From: Phlebiopsis flavidoalba
Taxonomy: Eukaryota > Basidiomycota > Agaricomycetes > Polyporales > Phanerochaetaceae
Direction of reading: 5' to 3'
DNA: 64,000 nucleotides
NCBI GenBank assembly: GCA_035772785.1
Contig: JAOCPU010000024.1
Span: 1 to 64,000 of the forward strand
Positions 42,855 to 55,058 of the stretch are shown one piece after another; position 1 is the stretch's first letter; the number at the start of each line of letters is the position of its first letter. The position numbers and the translations under genes are program-made. The notes beneath the pieces are model-generated. The model searched no databases, had not been told where the DNA came from, and was given only the letters and a program-made list of their open reading frames with translations.

Positions 42855-44994
42855 ATGTTCTATAGTGTTGTGTATGTCGAACACTAACAACGTTATGATG
42901 TTGTTCTCCGCTATGACCGAGCCCCGAGTACCCCGACCATACCCGTCTTTCCTACCATACACCATAAAGCCTCTATACAACGTTATTGACGACACGCAAG
43001 GGTGCGCATTGTTTTTGACTTATCAATCATAGTACTAACCTTATTTAGCGACACAGCAATTACTGACTGTCTCAGAAACTCGAGGTCCCACCCCTGTGTC
43101 GGCGACCTCCTCCAACCACCACCACCCTACGTAGCCATGTTTGCCGACCTCCCGACCCAGTCGCCGCTCACGTGATAGACCTCGACGAGCGCGACACGAC
43201 TTTTTTAGCCGTGCTCATCGCCGTCGCAGCGGGACGCGTTCGCCGCCTTATGAGCAATCCCGCTTACGGCGCTCGCCGGTCCTCCCATTCGGCGCGCCGC
43301 AGCCCCGCGCGATTCCCAGCGAGCGTCCACCGACGCAGTTTCGCGTTTGGCCGCGGTCCACGGTTTGTGCCGTGGCCTCAAACAGCGAGACGGGCGTTGG
43401 AAAAACACAGAAGCAAACACGAGTCACGCCAGTAAGTGCGAGACGTTTCACAGCATTACGGCCAGCCCCGACTCTACAGGGACAAAAGTTTCGAAGTAAG
43501 CAGCTCTCTCCCTTTGGAATATCAATCTAAGTTTCTCAATCACTGTGCTCAGGTCAGGAATGAGACTTGAGGTGCTACCGACAATGTTCTGTTGCAACTG
43601 GAAAACTCCCCGAGCCCGTGTCACCCTCCAGCCATTGTATTCCGCCCAAGTTTGTGCCCACAATGATTAAAGCCGAGCCGACAGTGAAGATGTCACAGAA
43701 AGAGATGCCCCGCACACAATAGAGTCGTGCCTAGAGGAATGGAATGTATACCCTGCTGTATCAAAATAGGTGCGCCCAATCCAACTTCCTCTTCGCACGT
43801 CATTCATGATCGTCCACAGATTTTTATTTTAGATGTCGATCTGCAGCAAAACTGTATCATAACTTTTCTCAGTTGATATCATCATGTTATTCAGGGATGC
43901 AACGCACACGCGGGGAGTACACTGGCTCAACTGGCTCGCAGGACTCACAACGCCACTTGGTCGTCATTGTGATGGGGATTCGTACGTCATGAACAGTTGT
44001 TTGCAGAACGAGTACTTGTACTACTCGTGTGCGCCCGCTCACCATTTTGGGACCACCAACATGCCTACCATGAAGCTGACAGCCAGATCAGGACGGTTTG
44101 TGTCTTTATATTTTTTATTTTATTAATAATTAAAGAGCGGTTCGGCGTCGCGAAAAAAGCCATCGAAAGCTTCCCCTCGAGCCTCGAACACCGCAGGAAG
44201 AGGCGAACGTGAAGGTCGTTCTGGAGTACATGGAGGTCAAATGTTTCCACCTCGACAGATACATAGTCGTCCTGACCGGCAACGCCCAGATCGCGTACTC
44301 GCCCGGCGAGAACAACAAAGCCCCATGGGGGGGCTCCTCAGTTGCCCACCTCTGTGCGCCATTGGCAACACCTTCGCTGCCCGAGTACCTTTCCCACCGC
44401 GCACACCGCTGAGGGAGTACGCAGAGGCACCACAGTCACGTCATGAGCGCGCTCAAGGACCTTCATATCGTTCAGTTTGACGTTGTTGTTGCTCCAAGGG
44501 TGTGCGCTCTTCCCCACTGCGTTGTTCGTCCCTGACTTTAAGCAGAGAACTTCGTGAGCTCAGGTACACCACACCGCGACGGGTTCGCACATAGGTGGGT
44601 AGAGCACAATGGCATCCCGCCGACAAAGAGGAGGGCGCGTTGGACTCAGCAGCGGGAAATTTTGTCATGGATGAAAAGACGGGCTGATCCAGCACTGGTG
44701 GAAGGATTGGGATAAGATGCAGAGTACGTGTTTAGGATTAGACAAGTTGTGAGCAACGCTGACGGGTTGTGTAGTGTGGAAACAGCTGGGTTGGGTCAAG
44801 CCTGACAATGATGCCACAGAATTTGCTTGAGTGTGAGCTGGTTGTCATGAATAATTTGTACAGTATGCCGCGCAATGCGAAAGGACCCCGTGAGGTGGGA
44901 TAATAATCGCCGCCAAGTGTCGTTCCAGCAAGTTGCATGATGTGAGCAGGGAGATGGCACTGACGTGACATCTGGTGGGGTGATTATCAGGCCG
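42855..44994. other. Unassigned region with possible exons
   Basis: No family recognised. On the plus strand, 43,172-43,435 encodes a hydrophobic FLAVLIAVAAGRVRRLM followed by an Arg/Ser-rich stretch. At 44,209-44,412 a convincing-looking frame reads VVLEYMEVKCFHLDRYIVVL then GNAQIAYSPGENNKAP, continuing in other frames toward MSALKDLHIVQFDVVVAPR near 44,445. These may be exons of one frameshifted gene or parts of two. The rest (43,680-43,990; 44,700-44,990) looks non-coding and includes the 3' flank of the minus-strand methyltransferase gene. Confidence 0.3.
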
Positions 44995-46238
44995 TCATTG
45001 ATGTTTATGTGCGACCCAAAACTCGGCCAAATAAGAGTATTTCATCATGGCTTGACCATCGCCTGTATATTCGCAAGTGAACGGTCTTGCGACGACGCTG
45101 ATCACAAGAAGCGGGTCTGTCTTCGTCTTCAACCTCGAATCCCACGAGCTTCGCCAGACGCAAGACCTCCTCGAGACTGAGTTCCACGCGGGCCTGTCCG
45201 CCGCCCGGCCAAAGAAAGCGGTCCAAGGTTAATCCAAGTACCTCCGGGGCGGAGGAGATTGTAGATTTGCTCTAGCGTTGATATCGCGTTTTAGAGATGT
45301 GTCAATGGAAAAATAATGTGACGATGTAGTCATATCCGTCGCTGTTACGTGGCTTGTCGAGGGTCAAAAAATCGCCTTCGGCGAGGTGCAAGTTGGTGTC
45401 AAGGCTGAGGTTACGACATAGGGGGGAACGAGACGGAAACGAAAAACAGCGCGTCGTTACTCCGCTGATGCGAGAACCAGTAGGCGTAGGATATATGGTG
45501 TGTTGATTCGGCCTCACTTGTCGTGGACGGACCCGTATAGCAAGAACGCGGAAGGCCAGTGACATAAAATGCGAGAGCTCGTTCGCCGTGGTGTGGTTGT
45601 GGTAGCACTAGCGTAATGAGACGGAGGTGATATGTGTAACAGAGGGGCGCGCCACCGAGTTGCGAGATCTCGTACGCAAGGCGTCCAAGCCCTGCGCCAG
45701 GCACGAGAAACGCGCATGTCCGCGCGGCGGACGGCCGGGGACTGTCTCAAGCGCGCTGCTCACGAGGATGGGCTGCATGATGGTGCGTACGTTCTATGCC
45801 CACCGTCTGCGCTCCAGTCGCGCACAAAGTGCTTGAACTCCCCCGACCCTCGCCAGGTCCCCACCGTCCACGCTTTGAGAGTTCTCGGTCCTAGCGAGGG
45901 ACAGTCCTGCTGAGCGAGAGCTGCGACCGCCTGTGTGACGAGCGCGTTGCGGTGGGTCGTCTCCTCGAGCCTTGTGATGAGCTTGGCGGGGTACCCGAGC
46001 TGGTAACCAATGTGCTTTGTGCGCGCACGCGCCCGACGCGGGCGTAGGACCGGCGCATGTCCTGGACGTCTGCGAGAGCCATGTCGCGACGATAACGCTG
46101 TGTAGGAATAGACGCTCTTTCGAAGAGAAAAGTAGCCATGTTGTCTGCTGGGCCCGTAGACGGGCGTCGCGTATTTTTTGCTCTGACCGCATAGAGGCCC
46201 AGCATGCACAGGACGAGGACGAGGGTAGCAGCAAACAT
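44995..46238 (-). CDS. Carnosine N-methyltransferase-like (N2227 family) protein
   Basis: This is a SAM-dependent methyltransferase of the N2227/CARNMT1 family, which in animals methylates carnosine to anserine. The fungal substrate is not established. The protein starts with a predicted membrane segment, ATLVLVLCMLGLYAV, then SIPTQRYRRDMALADVQDMR (frames shift afterwards). The SAM-binding motif appears as PGAGLGRLAYEISQLG, then a QHTIYP segment, YWFSHQRSNDALF, NLHLAEGDFLTLD and YDYIVTLFF. RPGG-type WINLGPL is obscured, then LLWPGGGQARVELSLEEVLR and LVGFEVEDED lead to SYLAEFWVA and a stop at 44,995. Several frameshifts and short introns are present. The N-terminal hydrophobic helix is unusual compared with the soluble animal enzyme. 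It is head-to-head with the RRM gene. Confidence 0.82.
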
Positions 46239-46795
46239 GGACGGTTGCCGTTGGTGGTCCGTGCGTGTGTGTGGGAATGATGCATCAATTTCTGAAATGA
46301 TTTTCCGTGCGTGTTGTTGTTCTGGTCGTCCGTTTCTGGCAGGACTCTCTCTGTCTTAACTCTCATCTCTCTCTATCCCTTCCCCCCCTCTTGTCTTCGA
46401 CTTCCTGGCCTTCGGTTGTTGCTTTCTGCAGGGTCGACGCTGCCGCCGCTCTTCGTGTAATTGCGCCCGACGTTTCATTTCAAGGGCTTCGCTTTGCATT
46501 CGCGGAGTGCGGTTCTTTGCTTCGTTGCGAGGGCAGCTCAAGAGATATTTTACACCTTTAAATAATCTATCTCTATACTCTCGCACTCCTAACTTTTCCC
46601 TGTTGCGTCTCGTTTTTCTTCAACCCAACCTCCCCCACATTCGTTTGCTCTGTAGCCCCCCATCCCATCTCGCTCATTCGTTTGCCACCATCTAACTTGA
46701 TTTCCTGCTTATTCTCCACGTACATTCCCGCCGCTGGCCCCTGCTCCACCCACTTGCACCCGAAAACACGGCCTACATTCCTCGTCGCACGCGAT
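46239..46795. promoter_or_regulatory. Divergent promoter and pyrimidine-rich leader of the RRM gene
   Basis: A 557-base head-to-head spacer. From about 46,335 to 46,780 the plus strand is CT-rich (runs such as TCTCTCTCTATCCC), typical of the promoter/leader of strongly expressed fungal genes. It runs into the RRM gene start. Confidence 0.55.
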
Positions 46796-49461
46796 ATGAT
46801 GGACGACTCTCAGACAGCCTTCGCAAAAAACCAATACCCTTCCTACGGCTTCGGGCTTACGATCTCGACATGATGAAGGTGAGTTCTCATTCCTTGTTCG
46901 CGCTCAGGACAACGTCGGAGGGGAAGGACAAAACGGGCTGGAAGGGGTAGAGGTGGCACCCACGAGACGAAAAGCGTTGCTGGACGCGGTTGTCTCACCT
47001 GGCACGCGACCTTTACGAAGTCAAACCCGACCTTGTTGCCGGGTAGGCTGAAGCTCTCGCCTTCGTCGACTTCCTACGAAAACCTTCCCAGTCCGTCGTC
47101 AAGCTAGCGGGGCAAGCGCTGTCACGTCGCGAGCTATGTTGCGGTGACGCGCACGTATCGCGCACTCTCTAGGGTGCCATCAGTGCGTGACCAGCGTCGT
47201 TCGTTCAGCACTCTGGCTCATGCGTTTGCCGCGTGGCTTGATAACCCTCTGATTTGCTCCCTCTGTGTGATTTTCATAACTTTGTCGCTGACTCCTCAAT
47301 AGCGTTCAATGGACACCGTCGGTGGTCCTGATGCCAAGAAGGCTCGCTGGTCCCCTACCTCATTTGCCTCCAACCTGAACGGGCTGGGTAACGCCAATGC
47401 CAGGGATGCCTTCACCAACTACGGTTACGGTCCCCAGGCCAGCCTTACTCAGGCCGGTTACAACAACTCGTCGCCCTCCAACGGCTTCGCTGGCAGCCCT
47501 CTTTATACCACACCTTCCCTCAGCATCAACACCAGTACCAACGGAAACGGGATGTCTTCGCAAATGAGCCCCAACACTGCAGGACACTTCTCCGCTCAAG
47601 CTCAGCAGACCCCCGCAAGTGCCAACGGCGGTGCCTCGTATGGCGGATTTGGCGGATACAACATGCTCATGGGCATGCCCGGCATGGGCGTCTTGAACGG
47701 CTTCCCTTACAATAGCCAGATGGGCAACTTCTCTCAGGTAGGTTCAACCTTGTACTCCAATTGTTATCCGTCTGACTGCCGTAGGAATTCAATCAGCAGC
47801 GCCTTCCTCTCGCTCACCATCCCCTCTCCGGTTGCTTCTCCCTACTCGCCTGCTGCGCTTTCGGCTGCTATGGGAGCGCAGGGCAACGTTACTGGGCGTA
47901 CTGTCTACGTCGGTAACCTCCCTGCTACTGCCTCCGTTGATGAGCTTTTGAACTTGGTTCACTTCGGTCCCCTCGAGTCTATTCGAGTTCTCCCGGAGAA
48001 GTCCTGCGTCTTCCTGTCCTTCCTCGATGGCGCGACTGCAGCAGCTTTCCACGCTAGTTGACGCGCTTGTGAAGAAGCTGGCTCTTCACGGACAAGAGCT
48101 CAAGATCGGCTGGGGCAAGCCCTCCGCTGTTCCCAGCGCAGTAGCGCTCGCTATTCAAACAGAGCAATGCCAGCCGGAACGTCTATCTCGGCGGTCTTGA
48201 TGAGGACGTCACTGAGGAGATACTTCGTGACGACCTCAGCCGCTTCGGTCTTATTGACCAAGTCAAGATTGTCCGTGACAAGAACATTGGTTTCGTCCAC
48301 TTCTTGAGTATCTCTCACACCGCTACCAAGGTAGGCTTTTTGAATGTCAATTATGCGCAATATACTCACGCGACGTCCAGGTTGTCAACACACTTCCCAC
48401 TGAGATCGCATGGCAAGGAAAGCGTGTCAACCTACGGCAAGGATCGTTGCGCATACATCCCCAAGTCCCAGCAAGCCGCTTGCTCAGGCCGCCAGGCAGC
48501 TGTTGCCGCTCAGTCGATGGTTGCTCAGTCCCCCCCCGCTGCTGCCCTCTCGCCCATCAACACCAACCCCGTCGGCAACTTCGGCGCGTCGCCTCTATAC
48601 CCCCTACATGCCGTTCTCCCCTGCCGACGCCTTGACTGGCCTCGCTAGCGCCCAGAGCTGAACCGCACCGTTTACCTTGGCAACATTCACCCGAGACCTC
48701 GGCCGAGGACCTCTGCAACTCCATCCGTGGTGGTGTTCTCCAGAGCCTGCGCTATATGCAGGACAAGCACATTGCCGTACGTTGTATTCGCTATTTCATA
48801 CGTCGCAAATTTACTGATGGTAATACAGTTCGTGACCTTCATTGACCCGGCCGCGGCCCTCACCTTCTTCCAAGTCGCATCTTACCAGGGTCTTACTCTT
48901 AACAACCGTAGGCTCAAGATCGGCTGGGGCAAGAACTCTGGCCCGTTGCCACCGGCCCTCGCGCTTGCCGTTCACTCGGGTGCTACTCGCAACGTTTACG
49001 TTGGCAACATCGAGGACTTCGATATCTTCAACGAGGAGAAGCTCAAGCGGGATTTCGGGGAGTACGGCGAGATCGAGCTGGTCAACTTCTTGAAGGAAAA
49101 GTACGTGTTTATCAAATGCTCGGCGACGATCAGGTTGCTCATATGATTGGTGTTAGGAACTGCGCGTTCGTCAACTTCACGAACATCTCGAACGCTATCA
49201 AGGCCCATCGACGGTGTTAAGAACAAGCCTGACTACGCGAACCTGCGTATCGCTCACGGCAAGGATCGCTGCGCCAACCCCCCTCGTTCTGGTCCCCAGG
49301 GAGGCATGCGCCGCTCGGCGAGCGGTGGCACCATGGCGACGCCCATGAGCGCTGTGGAGCACGATGTCGACGCATTCAACCTTATGAAAACCGATGCAGT
49401 GACCTTGGGAGAGGAGATCGGAGATGTGGACCATGCCCTCGACGTCCAGATTGAGGCTTAA
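46796..49461 (+). CDS. NRD1: Four-RRM RNA-binding protein, Nrd1-like
   Basis: This resembles fission-yeast Nrd1, a negative regulator of sexual differentiation that binds target mRNAs (not the budding-yeast termination factor of the same name). Exon 1 starts MMDDSQTAFAKNQYPSYGFG. A 420-base intron (about 46,880-47,302) follows, then SMDTVGGPDAKKARWSPTSF and a Gly/Asn/Ser-rich region. RRM1 has RTVYVGNLPATASVDELL and SCVFLSFLDGATAAAF. RRM2 has NVYLGGLDEDVTEEILRDDL and NIGFVHF, then GKDRCAYIPKSQQAA. RRM3 has NRTVYLGNIHPE and FVTFIDPAAALTFF. RRM4 has RNVYVGNIEDFDIFNEEKLK and NCAFVNFTNISNAI, followed by GKDRCANPPRSGPQGG. Stop at 49,461. The LKIGWGK segment after RRM1 and RRM3 is a strong family signature. 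Introns interrupt each RRM. There are fewer frameshifts than in neighbouring genes. Confidence 0.88.
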
Positions 49462-50198
49462 ATTCGAGGCCTTATATGACCGAACCCTTCGCCTCAGTTC
49501 CGTACTCTAAGCTCATTCGATACCCGTGTCCTCTCCAAACTCTGTTTCCCTCGATGTCTCTCCCGCTGTCTCTAATCTCGGTGCCTCTCGCGATGATGGA
49601 ATTCTCCAAACCTTCCGCCCAAAATCCACACCTCCAAGTGGGTGGAGCAGCCGGCTGTGGTTCCGCACTCATGCCACACTCGCTCGTGGCCGTCGTCGGC
49701 CAGAAGGCGCTGCTCCCCCCCTCCCGCGCGCGGACCCTTGGGCTATTGGTTGTCCAATCTTTATCCACTTCGTTTCGTGTGCCCATATGCTTCCCGCTTT
49801 TGTTCTTCTTCCGCTTCGTCTTCGGTGTGCCATTTCCTTCCTTCGACCGCGAGTCCCGTCCTGGCCTGTCTACGAACTCCCACTGTCGGCTGTCCACGCT
49901 CGTCGCTCTTTGCTGTTGAATAGTGTTCTTTGAACTCCTGATACCGGTACTATAGGGTTGATACACTGAAGTTGCGCTAATACTGCATGTACATACCACA
50001 CGCATCACCTGTCTGAAAGACATTGTCTCTTATTCCGTGTAATCCTTTCTCTGTGCGAGGAACCTGAAGTGTTGACACAGTATATTCAGTCGAGGCAGCA
50101 ATTACGGCTAGAAATACAGCAAGAAAACAGGCAAACTACCACTAGATATCAAGACACGGTGCAGGGATGCAACAACACAGCGAGGAAGCAAACCCGTC
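49462..50198. other. Convergent 3' flanks of the RRM and dynamin genes
   Basis: No supported coding sequence. The plus-strand reading frames here are low-complexity C/T-rich sequence consistent with the RRM gene 3'UTR. Confidence 0.5.
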
Positions 50199-53100
50199 TC
50201 ACATCCAGAGGTCCATCAGCTCCTTCTTGGCCGACTCGAGACGCTCCCACCGCTTCTCCAGCTCCTCACGACGAGCCACGACCTGCGGCGGCTCTTGGAG
50301 GTACTCCTTGCAGCGCTGGAAGCCGTTAGAGCCGGTGATGCCGAGGCCCTTGAGCAATGCGTTCTCGAGCCCGCGGTTTGCGCTCGAGCCCGAGGATGAG
50401 TTCGTGGTCGATGGCCATGGGGACGTTGTCGACGAAGCGCTTGTATGCAACTGTGAATAGAGTGAGTAGGTGTTAGGCAGGTGGGTAGGGTGGCGCACCT
50501 TGGAAGTATGCGCGCACGGTGGCCATGATGTGCAATGCTGGCTCTAGCGGATCGGACGGGAGAAGCTTTGGCAGATCTGTCGCTTTGCTGGGAATACCGA
50601 TCTCCTGGAGGCCGCTCAGCACTTTGGTAGTGCTGGAAGTAAAATCGGGGCCATCTATTGTAGTGAAGCCACCGGCCTTCCGGGCGGGAGTGGGGTTCAG
50701 TGGACCAGGGGTGTACGTCTCGAGGTCATTAATAAGAGAACCGTGCTTATCCTGGTGCCGACTGCCCCGGTAATGAGCATAAAACTTGTCACGATAGTCC
50801 GAGTAGTAGTGATCGTTGAGAGTGCGAGGCCGTCTTTCTAGGTCGAGAAGCCAATTGATGCGTTTGCGTGTATCTTCACTGCACTTCTTTATATGATCCG
50901 TAACAACGGAGCTGCACCAAATTCAGTGGGTTAACATGGACTTCGTCAAATTAACTGGACGACACTTGAGCTTACATGATGTGAGGATGCAAGCCACCTT
51001 GAGTGAACTTGCCAAAGTGTTTTGCAATCAAAACCTTGATACGGGCCACCAAACTATGGTATATCGCATCAAAGAGCTTGTGTGCAGGTAGCTCCCACTC
51101 GTCAATGATGGAGACGATGTATTCGTGAGCAACGACGAAGGGATAATGGTCCGGAAGCTCTCTGGTGATCGACCTAACAAGATGTGAGAAATTCTACTGC
51201 CGAGCACACAGAAGGAGACGACTGACTGGTTGGCTCGCTTCATCACTTCGTCGATAAAAATCGGACGGTGGATATCTTCAGGAGAGGCCATCTCAATGTC
51301 GTCTTCCTCATTGTTGAGGAAACCGAAGCCAGATCCGGATACCGTGCGTTGTTCGCGTGAAGAGGTGGTTGCTCTGAAGTCCGGGGCCCGTAAGTCGGAT
51401 TGCATTTTTGAACGCGAGCTGATGTGGTCGTATGAGTTGCAGCAAGCCGTCTTCGTTTGGAGTGCCCTCGAGAACGGCCGCTAGGTCCCGAGAGAAGTCA
51501 GCGAGTAAATGAAGGATCTCAGACACAGCGTCATTGGAAGGCGGTTTTGGTAGCTGCCGCAGTCCATCCTCAGTCTTCAGTATCAGCTTTTGTAATTCAT
51601 CTTGTAACTCGGGTAACCTGTTGTGGTCACTGTGAGCTAAGAGTGGTTTAGCAAAGGGAGCCTCTCACCTCCTTGTGATGAGTGCAGACAAGAGGATGCT
51701 CAATCTCTCGGTGAGGTTTGCAGTACCCAGCTGTTGCTGACGCGCAAAATCGAGCGACGACCATGGAGGGGTGAAGGTAAAGTATTCGCGTTCCTTTACA
51801 CGCGCCTCCTCCCAGGTGATCCCTTCGGCCAAAGCACGTGAATCCGGCTGTTTCACGCTGAACCACCCATTTTCGAGGGGACGCTCGTCGTTTCGGATGA
51901 AACGAAGCCACCTCTCCTCTTCCCCTGAAGGAATACGATCGGGTTTGGTGAGAACGCCTACAGTTCGATTAATGACTGGGAAAATGAGGTGTTAAAGACG
52001 CATACCGATTGTCCTCTTTCCATCCGGGTCGTATTTCTGGGCTAGATCAAATCCCTTTTGGTTTTCCCAATCAGCTGTGACATGCTATCAAACTGATGTT
52101 TGGCTCCGATGGACACGATTGAACACAAACTTTCGCATGCAACAGTCAAGAGGATGATGCAGCTCGGTCGCTTGATGTATGAAGTTACTAGGTTCTCTAT
52201 GATCTCCTTGTCATCCCCGGAAGCAATCATACCTGGAAGCCGATGGGTCAGTGCTATAAAATATATATCATGATGGCTACTCACCGGGTAAGTCACAGAA
52301 GGACAGGTCAGCTACATCGCTTCCACTAATTTGCAAGGAAATGCAGTTGCTCGAGAACATGACCTCCCTCAGTACGGGGTCTTCGTCCGGACCGTTGAGA
52401 AACTCCCCAGTAGAGGTGTTGGGATTGAGGGATAGCACGCTGCGCGCGGCGAATACGCTCTTCAACTTCGGCTTTGTCGTAGATGACATCCCCCAACTGT
52501 TCATTGCGTACTTGTCCCAGGGCCTGTCCGCGAGCGTCGGTTTGTAAACCTGAGGGATACTACACACTGCCAACGATTTGTCGATACGACAAGCGACACT
52601 CCGTCGGACAGCTAGTACAAGAAAGTGTGAGAGAGTATACGAGAAAGGTCAATGTATGGAAGGCTCAACCGTGTGCAAGTGCCGCTGGCACGCGGAAGTT
52701 TGATACCCGAGATGGCCTCGATGAGTGAGGATTTGCCTGCACTCTGAGAGCCAATGACTGAAATAACTGGTAAGTCCATATCGGCTTGAACACTACATCG
52801 AAATAAGCATGGATATTTCAAACAGCCGGACACTAAGAGATACTCACCCGGTAGCATGGAGTCGATTGATTAAGTCAAGCATTTTACGTCGACCAGACGC
52901 ATAACGAGCGTCGGATAAACCGACGGCTGTATCTGTGGGGTATGACACTGGAGACACTTTCTGATGTATCGGAGGATGCTGATGACTGAGTAGCCATGCT
53001 GAAACTGTTTTTTTCTTACGGGGGCGTGGGGGTGGTGTACGGTGGTCGAATCATTCAAAATGGCGCGTTTTAAATGCGCGCACGAATATCTCACCGGGAC

Positions 53101-53267
53101 TGTTATAGCGACCGGAAGTTGGAGATCCACCAACGAAAAACGACAGTATAAGTGTCATAACCCTCCTCGTCAAGAATGGACGCCACTGTCGACACCACGT
53201 TTGCACAAGAAATGAGCCAGCGACGAAGCATACCTGCTGCGCCGCAAGCATCCGTTGAGCTCGTCAT
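50199..53267 (-). CDS. Dynamin-family GTPase (Mx/Dnm-like, fungal)
   Basis: This is a large GTPase of the dynamin superfamily, which assembles on membranes; the fungal members like this one are poorly studied. Exon 1 (start at 53,267) reads MTSSTDACGAA, then after an intron LSDARYASGRRKMLDLINR. The G domain has DLPVISVIGSQSAGKSS (P-loop), SGTCTRCPTE (switch I Thr), VADLSFCDLPG (G3), and GVLTKPDRIPSGEEERW (G4, TKPD). Then come FFTFTPPWSSLDF-type sequence (EYFTFTPPWSSLDFARQQQL), LTERLSILLSALITRRLPEL, the stalk, and SPEDIHRPIFIDEVMKRANQ. A C-terminal GTPase effector region (LFDAIYHSLVARIKV...AYFQ...VAYKRFVDNVPMAIDHELI) ends with ELEKRWERLESAKKELMDLW. There is no PH or proline-rich domain, so it is not a classical endocytic dynamin. 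Coding is better preserved than in neighbours. Confidence 0.87.
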
Positions 53268-53891
53268 GGTCCAATAGAAGCACGTAGCTGCGCAATCAGC
53301 GCGAGCTCGCGCATCCGGTATCTCGTAGTCCTTAGCTGGTAGAGGGTCTACATACCCATGGCCAATTCGTAGCCTTTTCGGGTAGGCGACAACGCGTGTG
53401 GCCTAAGGCCTTTTACTATTCACCCAAGCGAATAGGAAGGCGTCTGAAAAAAAAACGAGTTGACAAAAACCTTGCAGCCACATGCAGAAATATGGGTACT
53501 TGCCCTACCATTCTCAATTCCAGCAAAAACACCTTCTGATAGATCCCGTAGCCAACCGGGAGGGCATTTAACGGTATGATCAAGCACGCAGCGGTGGCAT
53601 GAATTGAAGTAGTCGAGGGTGTGAGAGTTGCTACGGGATTGGATAAGATTCGATGGTCAGATATCACATATTCACAGCTTGAAGGTGTGCCGGAGCAAAA
53701 ACCTTTGTTAGTGAGTGTGACCTTGAAGGTAGTGGATTAGAGCAGATTGAGCGCTTTCAAAACGTTCAGAATGCAGAGAAGCTCTTGGTGACGTAAGCAG
53801 GCTTACGCTAGAGATCAATTGGCCTAAACATGTAGCCCAAGCGCGCTCGCACTAAGACTCTCACATACCACCAAAGAAAAACACAACCAGA
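53268..53891. promoter_or_regulatory. Divergent promoter region, dynamin / CTK3
   Basis: A 620-base head-to-head spacer. One minus-strand frame (53,416-53,667) is open but resembles no family and is probably chance. No regulatory motif was recognised. Confidence 0.4.
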
Positions 53892-54956
53892 ATGGACACC
53901 CGTTTGAATGTGCGCATGCAATTTCTTTACCCTGTTGAGACCGAACTCAACGCGTGAGTTGTTAGCGTTGTCATACGGCACAATGAAAATCCTGAAGCCG
54001 GCTGAATTAGCTCTCAAACAGTCGCTGACCAGAAGGTAGTGTTTTTTTTTGGGGGGGGGTGGGTATGCACATGAAATACTATCTCGAAATGTGGGTAGTG
54101 GATGTGTGGGAGTTGGGTATAGTTTAACGAGGTTCCCCAGAAGGTTTTGGCTCTATTAGCTCAAGTTGCATTCGGAGTCGGTACTGGACAGGACGAAAAC
54201 CTGAAGTGTTCTATCAAAACAAACCGAATCAGACATCTCAACATATTCCTGACGTCTCACTGTGTGAAGCCTCACCGCTTCGTCCCAAATCACCGCATGT
54301 CCCATTCCGAACAAGGAGGGGAACATGCGGCTCCCTCGAATTCAATATACGTCGACTACCGTTGTACGGGACTTAGCAAAGATTGTAGAAAACACGTCGT
54401 GCCCGAGGACGGGAAGGACTGCCTAACCTTATGAGTACCAAACAGGTGCGTTCTTCAATGACCTTTCCCTGCGACAGCACTTTTTCTTACGAGTACTAGA
54501 TTCTTGAAAGCTGGAGAAGCAAGCGTGTAGTTGATCCGCAGACGGTCGACGATGTACTCTCCGTCCTCGAGAGCCGAAAAGCCTCCCTCGAAGATCCCGC
54601 AGATTCACGACCCTCGAACCCCCTCCCCCCCCCTCCACGTCCCCACGAAATCTTCAAACGCATCGAAGAAGACAGGGAACGCCAAAAAGACTGCGTGAAC
54701 GTCGCTGGTACAAGCCGTATCGCACAAGCCCCCCCCACTTCTGGGGAACCTTCCACCCCAACTAGCGTCATTCCTACCCCAACAGACGACGGTGACGGAG
54801 AGGATGGAGTTAACACTCGACATTGAATTCGAAAACGACTGGGAGACTACGAGCGACTGGAACGAGGAAGACGATGAGGCAGCGCAGGAGGAAAACGTGC
54901 TCTGTTTTCCCAACGCGAGTAACGACGACGGAGAGCAGCCTATGGACTTGTCATGA
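53892..54956 (+). CDS. CTK3: CTD kinase I subunit gamma (Ctk3)
   Basis: This is the regulatory subunit of CTDK-I, the kinase that phosphorylates Ser2 of the RNA polymerase II C-terminal repeat during elongation. The N-terminal CID-like domain is split over short exons: MDTRLNVRMQFLYPVETELN, then GMHMKYYLE...VWEL, then a RINILYFLDSLCETS-type segment (seen as NRIRHLNIF...HRFVPNH). SIYVDY and KHVVPEDGKDCL follow. The C-terminal domain reads ILESWRSKRVVDPQTVDDVL, SVLESRKASLEDPADSR and PHEIFKRIEEDRERQK. It then reads FENDWETTSDWNEEDDEAAQ and ends QPMDLS at 54,956. The WETTSDWNE-DD motif near the end is characteristic. Several frameshifts affect the CID and the region around 54,680-54,820. The 3' end lies about 100 bases from the convergent UTP20 stop. 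Confidence 0.82.
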
Positions 54957-55058
54957 CACGTATTATATGGCTGGTGCTATATGCTACATTGGTATATCGG
55001 AAGAAGATGGTATGTCTACAAGTAGGACGACGGAAACCCTCGGGCGGACGCAATGAAC

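Noticed and set aside
53416..54017. Two minus-strand open frames between the dynamin and CTK3 genes.
   Set aside because: No family resemblance; the second overlaps the first CTK3 exons on the opposite strand, whose conserved residues are on the plus strand.
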